From assembly GCA_015493405.1 (NCBI GenBank), contig WGDF01000085.1:1-6925 (forward strand): a DNA stretch of 6,925 nucleotides, written 5' to 3'. The DNA is from Flavobacteriaceae bacterium. GTDB lineage: Bacteria > Bacteroidota > Bacteroidia > Flavobacteriales > Flavobacteriaceae. Of this stretch, positions 1-6,350 are shown one piece after another. The translations under genes were made by a program, and so were the position numbers. The number at the start of each line of letters is the position of its first letter. Position 1 is the stretch's first letter. The notes under the pieces were generated by a model. That model was not told the origin of the DNA, ran no database searches, and was given only the letters and a program-made list of their open reading frames with translations.

Positions 1-556
1 CTTTAAAAGCCTTATTGATAGCCGGTTGTAAATCCGCTTTGCGATATACTTTACTGATGCCGTAACTGGAACCGGCCCGATTGGGTTTGACAAAACAAGG
101 CAAACCGATTTGTTTGATTATTGCCTCTAAATTGAGCTTATCTTTATAATGTATAAATACTGATTTCGCCGTTGGAATAGCGTAACTGCGCAAAACAGCC
201 AGCGTATTTTTTTTGTTAAAAGTCAATGCCATTTTATCAAAACTTGCCGAGGTATGCGGCAAACCGAGCATTTCAAAATAAGCTAAAATAGCACCGTCCT
301 CGCCGGGGTGCCCATGAATGGCATTAAAAACCACATCAAATTTTATTTTTTGTTGCTTCTTAACGAATGAAAAATCATTCTTATCTATGGGATATTCCTG
401 TCCGTCCATAACAACGACCCAGGCATCTGGCCGGATATGAACAGCATAAACTTCATATTTATTTTTGGGTAAATTGGCCATTACGGTTTGACCACTTTTA
501 AGCGAGATCTCATATTCGGAAGAATAGCCTCCCATTATAACTGCAACTTTTTTCAT
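1..556 (-). CDS. ddl: D-alanine--D-alanine ligase, N-terminal part (runs off the left edge)
   Basis: Cytoplasmic ATP-grasp enzyme that joins two D-alanines to make the D-Ala-D-Ala end of the peptidoglycan stem peptide. I translated the minus strand from the ATG at 556-554 and obtained 185 residues with no stop. Visible motifs are GGYSSEYEIS (residues 9-18, with the substrate-binding Glu at 14), HGHPGEDG (81-88), ALTFNK (110-115, whose Lys corresponds to the ATP-binding Lys of the family) and FVKPNRAGSSYGISKV (155-170), the lysine and serine-rich loop of the ATP-grasp fold. The family is usually about 300-330 residues, so somewhat over half is present. The remaining C-terminal ATP- and Mg-binding residues lie outside the window. 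It is the third gene of a compact row: only three bases separate its ATG from the tag stop, so it is probably co-transcribed and translationally coupled. Identification is firm; integrity of the missing part cannot be judged. Confidence 0.96.
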   Translation of the reverse strand, partial: MKKVAVIMGGYSSEYEISLKSGQTVMANLPKNKYEVYAVHIRPDAWVVVMDGQEYPIDKNDFSFVKKQQKIKFDVVFNAIHGHPGEDGAILAYFEMLGLPHTSASFDKMALTFNKKNTLAVLRSYAIPTAKSVFIHYKDKLNLEAIIKQIGLPCFVKPNRAGSSYGISKVYRKADLQPAINKAFK

Positions 557-559
557 AAG

Positions 560-1126
560 TTATTTTTTTTGATTAAATGGATGGCAACAACAAGTTACAA
601 TATGATCATTGACCATGCCGGTCGCTTGCATATGAGCATAAACAATAGTTGATCCGGCAAATTTGAACCCCCGCGCTTTTAAATCTTTAGAAATCAGATT
701 AGATAGTTTTGTTCGGGATGGCACATCTTGTTCCGTTTGCCATTGGTTAATAATGGGTTTGCGTTTGACAAAAGCCCAAATATAGTTAGAAAATTGTCCC
801 CATTCTTTTTGAACATTAATAAATGCACGGGCATTGCTAACGGCTGCTTTAATCTTTAAGCGATTTCTGACAATGCCTGTATTTTGCAAGAGATTTTGTA
901 TTTTAGATTCATCATAAGCTGCGACTTTTTGCACTTCAAAATAATCGAAAGCTTGTCTGAAATTCTCTCTTTTTTTTAAAATAGTCCACCAACTCAAACC
1001 GGCTTGGAAAGTCTCCAAAGTTAAATATTCAAATTGCTTGGTATCATCAAAAACGGGGCTGCCCCATTCTTGATCATGATAGCGTTTATATAAATCATCC
1101 TTTAAACTCCATTGACAACGACTCAT
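560..1126 (-). CDS. tag: DNA-3-methyladenine glycosylase I
   Basis: Base-excision repair enzyme that removes 3-methyladenine from alkylated DNA. The 188 residues match the E. coli Tag family over the whole length and almost in register. The zinc ligands are all present: Cys4, His17, His175 and Cys179. The base-pocket residues Tyr16, Glu38 and Trp46 are also present, in the segment LETFQAGLSWWTIL. Other family hallmarks are KKRENFRQAF (51-60), GIVRNRLKI (84-92), KARGFKFAGSTI (149-160) and the C-terminal GMVNDHIVTCCCHP. The length is normal and no key residue is missing. The ATG at 1126-1124 begins one base after the flippase stop, and the TAA ends three bases before the ddl ATG, so the gene sits inside an operon of envelope genes. 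It has no visible promoter of its own. Why a repair gene is placed there is not clear from the sequence. Confidence 0.97.
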   Translation of the reverse strand: MSRCQWSLKDDLYKRYHDQEWGSPVFDDTKQFEYLTLETFQAGLSWWTILKKRENFRQAFDYFEVQKVAAYDESKIQNLLQNTGIVRNRLKIKAAVSNARAFINVQKEWGQFSNYIWAFVKRKPIINQWQTEQDVPSRTKLSNLISKDLKARGFKFAGSTIVYAHMQATGMVNDHIVTCCCHPFNQKK

Positions 1127-1127
1127 A

Positions 1128-2576
1128 TTAATGTTTTAAAACTTGTTTAATTTTTTGTTTTTCCAATATCAAAATCATTAAAATATACAATATCAAAATA
1201 ACTATTTTAACGGGATAATTATGGTAAAAATACTTAAAAATAACAAAACCGGTCAAGGCCGATGAGCCCACATAAAAAATAATTTTGAACATTTCATATG
1301 GCACTTTATAATATTTACGCCCCAAATAATAAGACAATAAACTCATACTGCCGTAAGCAGCCAGTGTTGCCCAAGCCGAAGCAATATAACCTATTTTGGG
1401 AATCATCACAATGTTAAAAATAATTGTAATAACAGCACCGATAATAGACAAAATCATAGCATAACGGGTGCGATCCGTCAACTTATACCAAACCGATAAA
1501 TTATTATAAATACCGAAAATAAGATAAGCAGTCAAAATAATCGGGACAATATTCAAAGCCTTTAAATAAACGGCTTGTCCTATTAGTAAATGTGCTATCA
1601 CATCTAAAAAAGTCATAATACCGACCATAAAAACGGCGCCCAAAATGGTAAACCACAAGAGAATATGAGCATATTGTTCCTTGGCATTTTCGGCTTTATG
1701 TTGACTAAAAAAATAAGGTTCCGCCCCTAAACGAAAGGCCGTTACATAAAGAGACATCAATACGCCTATTTTGTAAACGGCCGCATAAACACCCATAGTC
1801 TCTTTATCTAAGAGTCTGCCAATTAATAATTTATCGAGATTTTCGTTAGTTGCATAAGCCAATCCGGCAATCATAATAGGAATACCATATGATAACATTT
1901 TTTTGAGCAAGGCTTTATCTATCCCGATTTTAAATCGTATCAATACGGGTAGAAACAATAAAAAAGTCAAAAAACTCGCGACCAAATTGGCCACAAAAAT
2001 ATAAATGACTTTGGGATGTTCATTGAACAAGGTTGTAAATTTTGTACTAAACCGGCCCGCGATTATAAGTTTGGGAATCCACCATAAAAAAACGACATTT
2101 AGAAGGGCATAGATGGTAATATTGAACAGCCGGTAAAAGGCAAATTTGTAAGGTTGGTGGGTTACTCTCAAATATGCATACGGAATCACAACCAAAGTAT
2201 CTAAAATAAGAATACTGATCAGAATTTGAAAATAATTTGTATCAATCTCCAGAAAATGAGAAATAGCATCTGAAAAAATCAAAAAAAGACTCAAAAAGAA
2301 CAGGCTGTTGACCAAAATGGTTGTGAAAGCTGTCTGTGCGACCTTAGAATTATCATTGTATTTGGTAAAAAAACGAAAAAAAGCCGTTTCCATCCCCAGC
2401 GTCAAGAGCACATTAAAATAGGTAGCATAGATATAAAATTGCGTGTTAACCGAATACGCTTTGGGCGGCAGAATGCCGGTATGCAATCTGACTAATAATA
2501 CATTAATCAGTTTGGGCAAAACAGCAGCTATACCATATATGGCCGTATCTTTGACAAATCTTTTGGCTAAACTCAC
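1128..2576 (-). CDS. Oligosaccharide/polysaccharide flippase family protein (Wzx/MATE-like membrane protein)
   Basis: Integral inner-membrane protein of 482 residues, with hydrophobic segments spread over the whole length (about 12-14 helices), as in the Wzx/MOP exporter superfamily. Hallmarks are the N-terminal amphipathic stretch followed by DTAIYGIAAVLPKLINVLLV (10-29), GMETAFFRFF (61-70), and the central YGIPIMIAGLAYATNENLDK with LLIGRLLDKETMGVYAAVYKIG (230-271). All are typical of the Bacteroidota polysaccharide biosynthesis protein group. These proteins are thought to move undecaprenyl-linked sugars across the membrane, but the substrate cannot be read from sequence. The start is GTG (2576-2574): an in-frame TAA lies four codons upstream and no ATG intervenes, and this start gives a normal N-terminus. 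It is the first gene of the row with tag and ddl. The link to ddl would fit a role in envelope glycan or peptidoglycan export, but that is inference. A lipid II flippase role is possible and unproven. Confidence 0.9.
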   Translation of the reverse strand: MSLAKRFVKDTAIYGIAAVLPKLINVLLVRLHTGILPPKAYSVNTQFYIYATYFNVLLTLGMETAFFRFFTKYNDNSKVAQTAFTTILVNSLFFLSLFLIFSDAISHFLEIDTNYFQILISILILDTLVVIPYAYLRVTHQPYKFAFYRLFNITIYALLNVVFLWWIPKLIIAGRFSTKFTTLFNEHPKVIYIFVANLVASFLTFLLFLPVLIRFKIGIDKALLKKMLSYGIPIMIAGLAYATNENLDKLLIGRLLDKETMGVYAAVYKIGVLMSLYVTAFRLGAEPYFFSQHKAENAKEQYAHILLWFTILGAVFMVGIMTFLDVIAHLLIGQAVYLKALNIVPIILTAYLIFGIYNNLSVWYKLTDRTRYAMILSIIGAVITIIFNIVMIPKIGYIASAWATLAAYGSMSLLSYYLGRKYYKVPYEMFKIIFYVGSSALTGFVIFKYFYHNYPVKIVILILYILMILILEKQKIKQVLKH

Positions 2577-2684
2577 AGGCTTATTTTAAAAAGCTAAATT
2601 TATTAAAAACTTTTGAATAATACTTAGAGTTTGGATATATCGTTTGAATACAATAGCTTTGTAATCAAATCAAGTCTCATCAAG
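2577..2684. other. Divergent intergenic region between the flippase row and the outer-membrane pair
   Basis: This stretch separates the GTG start of the minus-strand flippase from the ATG start of the plus-strand small outer-membrane protein. It is very AT-rich. The plus-strand promoter is annotated separately. For the minus-strand row I find only a weak candidate: the self-complementary TAAATTTA at 2595-2602 matches the TAnnTTTG -7 box with one mismatch, and it has no TTG element at the expected distance. The flippase promoter therefore remains unlocated. Confidence 0.6.
2630..2661 (+). promoter_or_regulatory. Bacteroidota-type promoter for the outer-membrane protein pair
   Basis: TTTG at 2630-2633 is followed after 20 bases by TAGCTTTG at 2654-2661. 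This matches the Bacteroidota consensus TTTG-N19-21-TAnnTTTG in both elements and in spacing. Transcription would begin around 2666-2668, leaving a leader of roughly 18 bases before the ATG at 2685. This promoter also argues against any longer form of the gene starting at the in-frame TTG at 2631, because that codon lies within the -33 element. Confidence 0.7.
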
Positions 2685-3191
2685 ATGAAAAAAATTAGTC
2701 TTATTTTGACCGTCATGCTTTTATGGCTTTCCATAACGAGAATCAATGCCCAAGAAAAATCTAAAAAAATAGGTTTTTACGGAGGTTTCGGTTTAAACTT
2801 GTCTACGGGTTATACTTACATCAGCTTACAACCCGGCTTGATTTACCATTGGACCGAAAAATTCAAATTAGGTGCCGGAGTTCAATATACCTATCTCAAA
2901 TCCAACAAATCCTATTATGGAGTCAATTATACTTATCATATTTACGGATTTAACACAATGGCCTTGTATTATCCTATAAAACAATTGGAAGTTTCGGCTG
3001 AATTTGAAGATTTATATGTCAATCAAAATTTTAATACCGTGCAACAAAAATTTTGGTCACCGGCTCTTTTTGCAGGTTTAGGCTATCATTACGGTCCGGT
3101 CGTTGCCGGTTTTAAATTTAATTTTCTGTATGACAAATACAAGAGCATTTACCAAGATGCCTTTATACCTTTTATCCGAATTTATTTCTAA
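2685..3191 (+). CDS. Small outer-membrane beta-barrel-like protein of unknown function
   Basis: The protein has 168 residues from the ATG at 2685. Residues 1-22 are a signal peptide with KK at the start, a hydrophobic core and INA|Q as the likely cleavage site. The mature part is rich in Gly, Tyr and Phe in alternating patterns (for example GFYGGFGLNLSTGYTYISL and LFAGLGYHYGPVVAGFKFNF) and ends in IRIYF. A terminal aromatic residue is typical of outer-membrane barrels, and the size suits an eight-strand barrel. The layout, EFEDLYV (106-112) and the ending YDKYKSIYQDAFIPFIRIYF resemble, from memory, a flavobacterial family often labelled alpha-ketoglutarate decarboxylase in databases. Nothing here supports that enzymatic name. 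An in-frame TTG at 2631 would extend the protein, but it would place the promoter inside the gene and spoil the signal peptide. The next gene follows after three bases, so the two are probably one transcript. Confidence 0.85.
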   Translation: MKKISLILTVMLLWLSITRINAQEKSKKIGFYGGFGLNLSTGYTYISLQPGLIYHWTEKFKLGAGVQYTYLKSNKSYYGVNYTYHIYGFNTMALYYPIKQLEVSAEFEDLYVNQNFNTVQQKFWSPALFAGLGYHYGPVVAGFKFNFLYDKYKSIYQDAFIPFIRIYF

Positions 3192-3194
3192 ATA

Positions 3195-4397
3195 ATGAAA
3201 CAATTATTACTTACTTTCGGTTTATTAGCCGGTTTTTGGTTGCATGCCCAATATCAAGATTTATTAGTACCTGCCGGTGCTCCAAAAAAACAATCTAAAA
3301 TCCTGTATTTAGGCTTACAAGATTTGAGCTTCATCAAAGACAATGAATATTTTAATTTGATTGCCGACGGCTACACACTTCTGGGGAACCAACTTCATAT
3401 TGATTTCAATTATCGGCCGCAACCCAATTACAAAATTACGATGGGGGCTTCACTTTTAAAATATGACGGCCTATCTGTTTTTTCAAAAGTTGTTCCTTAT
3501 CTAGGTTTAGAAATAGATCAAGGCAACAGCACTTTTTATTTGGGCAAATTATACACCGCCGATAACCATGGTTTAGCCGATGAAATTTATACCTTTGAAC
3601 GACAATTGGACCAACGCCATATTGAAAACGGCTTACAACACCGCTTTAAAAACAAACACTGGCAAACCGATACGTGGCTCCAATGGGAACATTTTATATT
3701 CAAAGGCGATACTATGCGCGAACGTCTGAATTTTGGACAAACTACGACTTATAAAACAAGTTTTAATCATTGGACTGTATCATTTCCTTTACAAGTTTAT
3801 TTACAACACAGAGGCGGTCAAATTAATCTTAAAAAACCTTATGATGACCCTAAGAACAATGCTATCGTTATAGCCAATGGGCTTAGCGGTTTGGCGGTGG
3901 AAAATCACCTTACAAAACAAACGACTATAGGGCTTAACTATCTTTATTACATTTTTCGCACCAATACAAACCGTCCTGAAGAACTTATTTTTACATCAGG
4001 CACTGCCCAAAAATTGCAAATTTATTTGAAACACCGACATTGGGCCACTTTTTTAGCATTTTGGCAAGCCAATCGGTTTGTCGCCCCAAAAGGCAATGAT
4101 ATGTTTCAATCTATCAGCCGCAGAACCGAAAGATTTTTAGATCAAAACAACCAAACAGTCTCTGTTTTTAAAAATCACACGGAGCCAAATCGAAAATTAT
4201 TGTGTTTGACAACTACTTATCATAAAGAAATCTTCAAAAATTTAAATTTGGCCTTTGTCATAGATGTTTATGACCAACTCAATCATTCTTCCTTACAATC
4301 GCCCTATTATCAATCGGATAGCTACCATCAATTAGATTATGCCTTAGGCTTGTATTTACTTTACAAATTTGATTTTAAGTTATTGAGCATCAAATAA
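3195..4397 (+). CDS. Exported, probably outer-membrane protein of unknown function
   Basis: The protein has 400 residues. A signal peptide spans residues 1-18 with likely cleavage LHA|Q; there is no lipobox cysteine. The mature part consists of many short alternating polar/hydrophobic stretches rich in aromatic residues, as expected for beta strands (FYLGKLYTA, WTVSFPLQVYLQHRGG, TIGLNYLYYIF, LGLYLLYKFDF). I see no enzyme motif. Candidate conserved segments are HGLADEIYTFER (125-136), DTWLQWEHFIFKGD (159-172), HRGGQI (205-210) and APKGNDMFQSIS (297-308). From memory these resemble uncharacterised Bacteroidota proteins with an xxDxWxxWExFI segment. I cannot name the family. It follows the small barrel gene after three bases and probably shares its promoter at 2630-2661. 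A role as a pore or envelope component is inference. It could also be a periplasmic beta-rich protein, as the C-terminus does not end in an aromatic residue. Confidence 0.82.
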   Translation: MKQLLLTFGLLAGFWLHAQYQDLLVPAGAPKKQSKILYLGLQDLSFIKDNEYFNLIADGYTLLGNQLHIDFNYRPQPNYKITMGASLLKYDGLSVFSKVVPYLGLEIDQGNSTFYLGKLYTADNHGLADEIYTFERQLDQRHIENGLQHRFKNKHWQTDTWLQWEHFIFKGDTMRERLNFGQTTTYKTSFNHWTVSFPLQVYLQHRGGQINLKKPYDDPKNNAIVIANGLSGLAVENHLTKQTTIGLNYLYYIFRTNTNRPEELIFTSGTAQKLQIYLKHRHWATFLAFWQANRFVAPKGNDMFQSISRRTERFLDQNNQTVSVFKNHTEPNRKLLCLTTTYHKEIFKNLNLAFVIDVYDQLNHSSLQSPYYQSDSYHQLDYALGLYLLYKFDFKLLSIK

Positions 4398-4427
4398 TCG
4401 CGCTCAAAATTTAATATCCGTTTTTTT
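4383..4427 (+). terminator. Weak possible terminator after the outer-membrane pair
   Basis: TTGAGC (4383-4388) pairs with GCTCAA (4402-4407) in a six-base stem with a 13-base loop. A run of seven T follows at 4421-4427, but 13 bases after the stem, which is too far for a standard intrinsic terminator. The left arm overlaps the last codons of the upstream gene. If it is not functional, read-through into typA is possible. Confidence 0.25.
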
Positions 4428-4452
4428 ATCTCTTACCAATCAATTAAATATG

Positions 4453-4460
4453 TATCTTTG
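4453..4460 (+). promoter_or_regulatory. -7 box of a probable typA promoter
   Basis: TATCTTTG is a perfect match to the Bacteroidota -7 box TAnnTTTG, followed by the common CC context. No clear TTG -33 element is found 19-21 bases upstream; the region there reads TATCTCTTACC. Transcription would begin near 4466, giving a leader of about 47 bases before the typA ATG. The perfect -7 box and its position ahead of a housekeeping gene make it likely despite the missing -33 element. Confidence 0.55.
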
Positions 4461-4477
4461 CCGCTTAAATAATTAAA

Positions 4478-4516
4478 ATGTCTGAAAGCTTTTTCAGACC
4501 CGCATATCAAATATGA
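4478..4516 (+). CDS. Possible 12-codon leader ORF overlapping the typA start
   Basis: An ATG at 4478 opens a frame encoding MSESFFRPAYQI. It ends with TGA at 4514-4516, which overlaps the typA start codon in an ATGA arrangement (typA ATG at 4513-4515). It lies downstream of the predicted typA transcription start, so it would be on the mRNA. Its codons 2-7 coincide exactly with the hairpin at 4481-4498. Such overlap is typical of translational coupling or leader-peptide control, but a chance ORF of this size is not unlikely. There is no Shine-Dalgarno sequence, as is usual in this phylum. Confidence 0.3.
   Translation: MSESFFRPAYQI
4481..4498 (+). promoter_or_regulatory. Hairpin in the typA leader
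   Basis: TCTGAAA (4481-4487) and TTTCAGA (4492-4498) form a perfect seven-base inverted repeat around the loop GCTT. It begins about 15 bases after the predicted transcription start and ends 14 bases before the typA ATG. No T-run follows, so it is not a terminator. It may influence ribosome access or be a protein-binding site. The stem has only two G-C pairs, so its stability would be modest. Confidence 0.4.
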
Positions 4517-6288
4517 AATCAATAAGAAATATCGCAATTATTGCACACGTTGACCACGGTAAAACAACTTTGGTCGACAAAATTATCCAAGAAAGTCATT
4601 TGTTGGATGAACGAAAAGAACACAAAGATCTCCTACTCGATTCCAATGACTTAGAACGCGAAAGAGGGATTACCATTCTTTCAAAAAATGTATCTGTCGA
4701 TTATAATGGCATTAAAATTAACATTATTGACACCCCCGGTCACGCTGACTTCGGTGGCGAAGTTGAGCGCGTTTTAAAAATGGCTGACGGCGTTTTGCTT
4801 TTAGTCGATGCTTTTGAAGGTGCAATGCCTCAAACCCGATTTGTATTGAGCAAAGCCATCTCTCTAGGATTAAAACCGATAGTTGTCATCAATAAAGTTG
4901 ATAAAGAGAACTGCAAACCCGATGAAGTACAAGAACAAATTTTTGATTTGATGTACAATTTGGGTGCAACCGAAGATCAATTGGATTTTCCTACGGTTTA
5001 CGGCTCTGCCAAACAAGGTTGGATGAGCAACGAAAGCTGGACGGAACCAACCGGAACAGTAAAACCTTTATTAGATACCATTGTAGAACATATCCCCGAA
5101 GCGCCCCATAACGAAGGCCCTTTGCAAATGCAGATTACCTCTTTGGATTATTCTAATTTTGTAGGCCGTATTGCTATCGGTCGTGTTTTTAGAGGCGTGG
5201 TCAATCAAGGCGAGGATGTCTTATTATTGAGTAAAAATCATCCACCTAAAAAATCAAGGATTAAAGAATTGTATATCTTTACCGGCTTGGGTAAAGAAAA
5301 GGTTGATAGTGTGCGCAGTGGTGATATTTGTGCTATTGTCGGCCTTAATGATTTTGAAATTGGAGATACCATTACTGATTTGGAACATCCCGAAGCTTTG
5401 GAACGTATTGCTATTGACGAACCCACAATGAGTATGCTGTTTACCATTAACAATTCACCTTTTTTCGGTAAAGAAGGTAAATATGTGACCTCAAGACATT
5501 TACGGGATCGTTTGATGAAAGAAACCGAGAAAAATTTGGCCTTGCGCGTAGAAGAAACCGATACCGAAGACAAATTTAATGTCTATGGTCGAGGCATTCT
5601 GCATTTATCTGTCTTGATAGAAACAATGCGTCGCGAAGGGTATGAATTACAAGTCGGCAAACCGCAAGTTTTGATCAAAGAAATCAAGGGACAAAAACAT
5701 GAACCTTATGAAACTTTAGTCATAGATGTGCCGGAAACCTATAGTGGCAAAGTGATTGAATTGGTTTCAGGTCGTAAAGGAGACTTGCTGGCTATGGAAC
5801 CCAAAGGAGATGTAATGCACCTCGAATTTGACATTACCTCACGGGGACTTATCGGATTGAGAAACAGTATTTTAACAGCAACTGCAGGCACTGCGGTGAT
5901 GAACCATAGATTTAGAGAATTTGCCCCTTTCAAAGGTGAAATAGCCGAACGAAATAAAGGCGCTTTAGTCTCTATGGATGCCGGTAAAGTTTCTTCATAT
6001 TCCTTAGATCGCTTACAAGACCGCGGTCGCTTTTTTGTAGCGCCCGGCGAAGAAGTTTATGTCGGTCAGGTCGTTGGAGAACACACCCGCGATAATGATT
6101 TGCCGGCTAATTTAACCAAAGGTAAAAAAATAACCAATATGCGCGCTTCAGGTACGGATGACAGTATGAAAATTGCGCCTAAAATTGAATTTTCATTGGA
6201 AGAAGCTATGGAATATATCCGCGATGACGAATATCTGGAAATCACACCTTTAAGCCTACGTATCAGAAAAATCAGATATAAAGGCTAA
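4513..6288 (+). CDS. typA: Translational GTPase TypA/BipA
   Basis: Ribosome-associated GTPase of the EF-G/EF-Tu superfamily, needed for growth under cold and other stress and for 50S assembly in studied bacteria. The protein has 591 residues, close to the usual 600 or so. G-domain motifs are all intact: AHVDHGKT (11-18), ERGITI (50-55), DTPGH (73-77), NKVD (127-130) and GSAK (164-167). The segment NSPFFGKEGKYVTSRHLRDR (314-333) is a TypA signature. GRGILHLSVLIE (359-370) marks the EF-G domain V-like part. The C-terminal BipA-specific region runs through RGRFFVAPGEEVYVGQVVGE (504-523) and KGKKITNMRASGTDD (536-550). The ATG at 4513 gives the canonical N-terminus MKSIRNIAIIAHVDHGK. The gene stands alone, with a predicted promoter at 4453-4460, a hairpin/micro-ORF leader and an intrinsic terminator just after its end. 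No residue or frame defect is seen. Confidence 0.98.
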   Translation: MKSIRNIAIIAHVDHGKTTLVDKIIQESHLLDERKEHKDLLLDSNDLERERGITILSKNVSVDYNGIKINIIDTPGHADFGGEVERVLKMADGVLLLVDAFEGAMPQTRFVLSKAISLGLKPIVVINKVDKENCKPDEVQEQIFDLMYNLGATEDQLDFPTVYGSAKQGWMSNESWTEPTGTVKPLLDTIVEHIPEAPHNEGPLQMQITSLDYSNFVGRIAIGRVFRGVVNQGEDVLLLSKNHPPKKSRIKELYIFTGLGKEKVDSVRSGDICAIVGLNDFEIGDTITDLEHPEALERIAIDEPTMSMLFTINNSPFFGKEGKYVTSRHLRDRLMKETEKNLALRVEETDTEDKFNVYGRGILHLSVLIETMRREGYELQVGKPQVLIKEIKGQKHEPYETLVIDVPETYSGKVIELVSGRKGDLLAMEPKGDVMHLEFDITSRGLIGLRNSILTATAGTAVMNHRFREFAPFKGEIAERNKGALVSMDAGKVSSYSLDRLQDRGRFFVAPGEEVYVGQVVGEHTRDNDLPANLTKGKKITNMRASGTDDSMKIAPKIEFSLEEAMEYIRDDEYLEITPLSLRIRKIRYKG

Positions 6289-6310
6289 ATCCTAAAATCA
6301 TGCCTAATTT

Positions 6311-6350
6311 ATAGCTGCATTATTTGAAAAAAATATGCAGCTATTTTTTT
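6311..6350 (+). terminator. Intrinsic terminator of typA
   Basis: ATAGCTGCAT (6311-6320) and ATGCAGCTAT (6335-6344) form a perfect ten-base stem with a 14-base loop, followed directly by T at 6344-6350. It lies 22 bases after the typA stop. The right arm and T-run overlap the last codons and the TAG stop of the convergent thioredoxin gene. On the minus strand the same stem is not followed by a T-run, so it should act mainly for typA. Confidence 0.85.

Noticed and set aside
2579..2594. Inverted repeat GCTT...AAGC before the flippase start
   Set aside because: Only four paired bases, then a mismatch; too weak to call a regulatory hairpin.
2595..2602. TAAATTTA as a minus-strand -7 box for the flippase row
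   Set aside because: It has one mismatch to the consensus, no -33 element at the right distance, and is a palindrome that arises easily in such AT-rich DNA. Kept only as a remark.
2631..2684. N-terminal extension of the small outer-membrane protein from TTG at 2631
   Set aside because: It overlaps the predicted promoter and would put a polar extension before a normal signal peptide.
5238..5573. 111-codon open frame on the minus strand
   Set aside because: It lies wholly inside typA, opposite strand, and its Ser/Lys-rich translation shows no domain. It is a shadow of the typA coding sequence.
5739..5933. 64-codon open frame on the minus strand
   Set aside because: It is also inside typA with no start signal or recognisable protein; a shadow frame.
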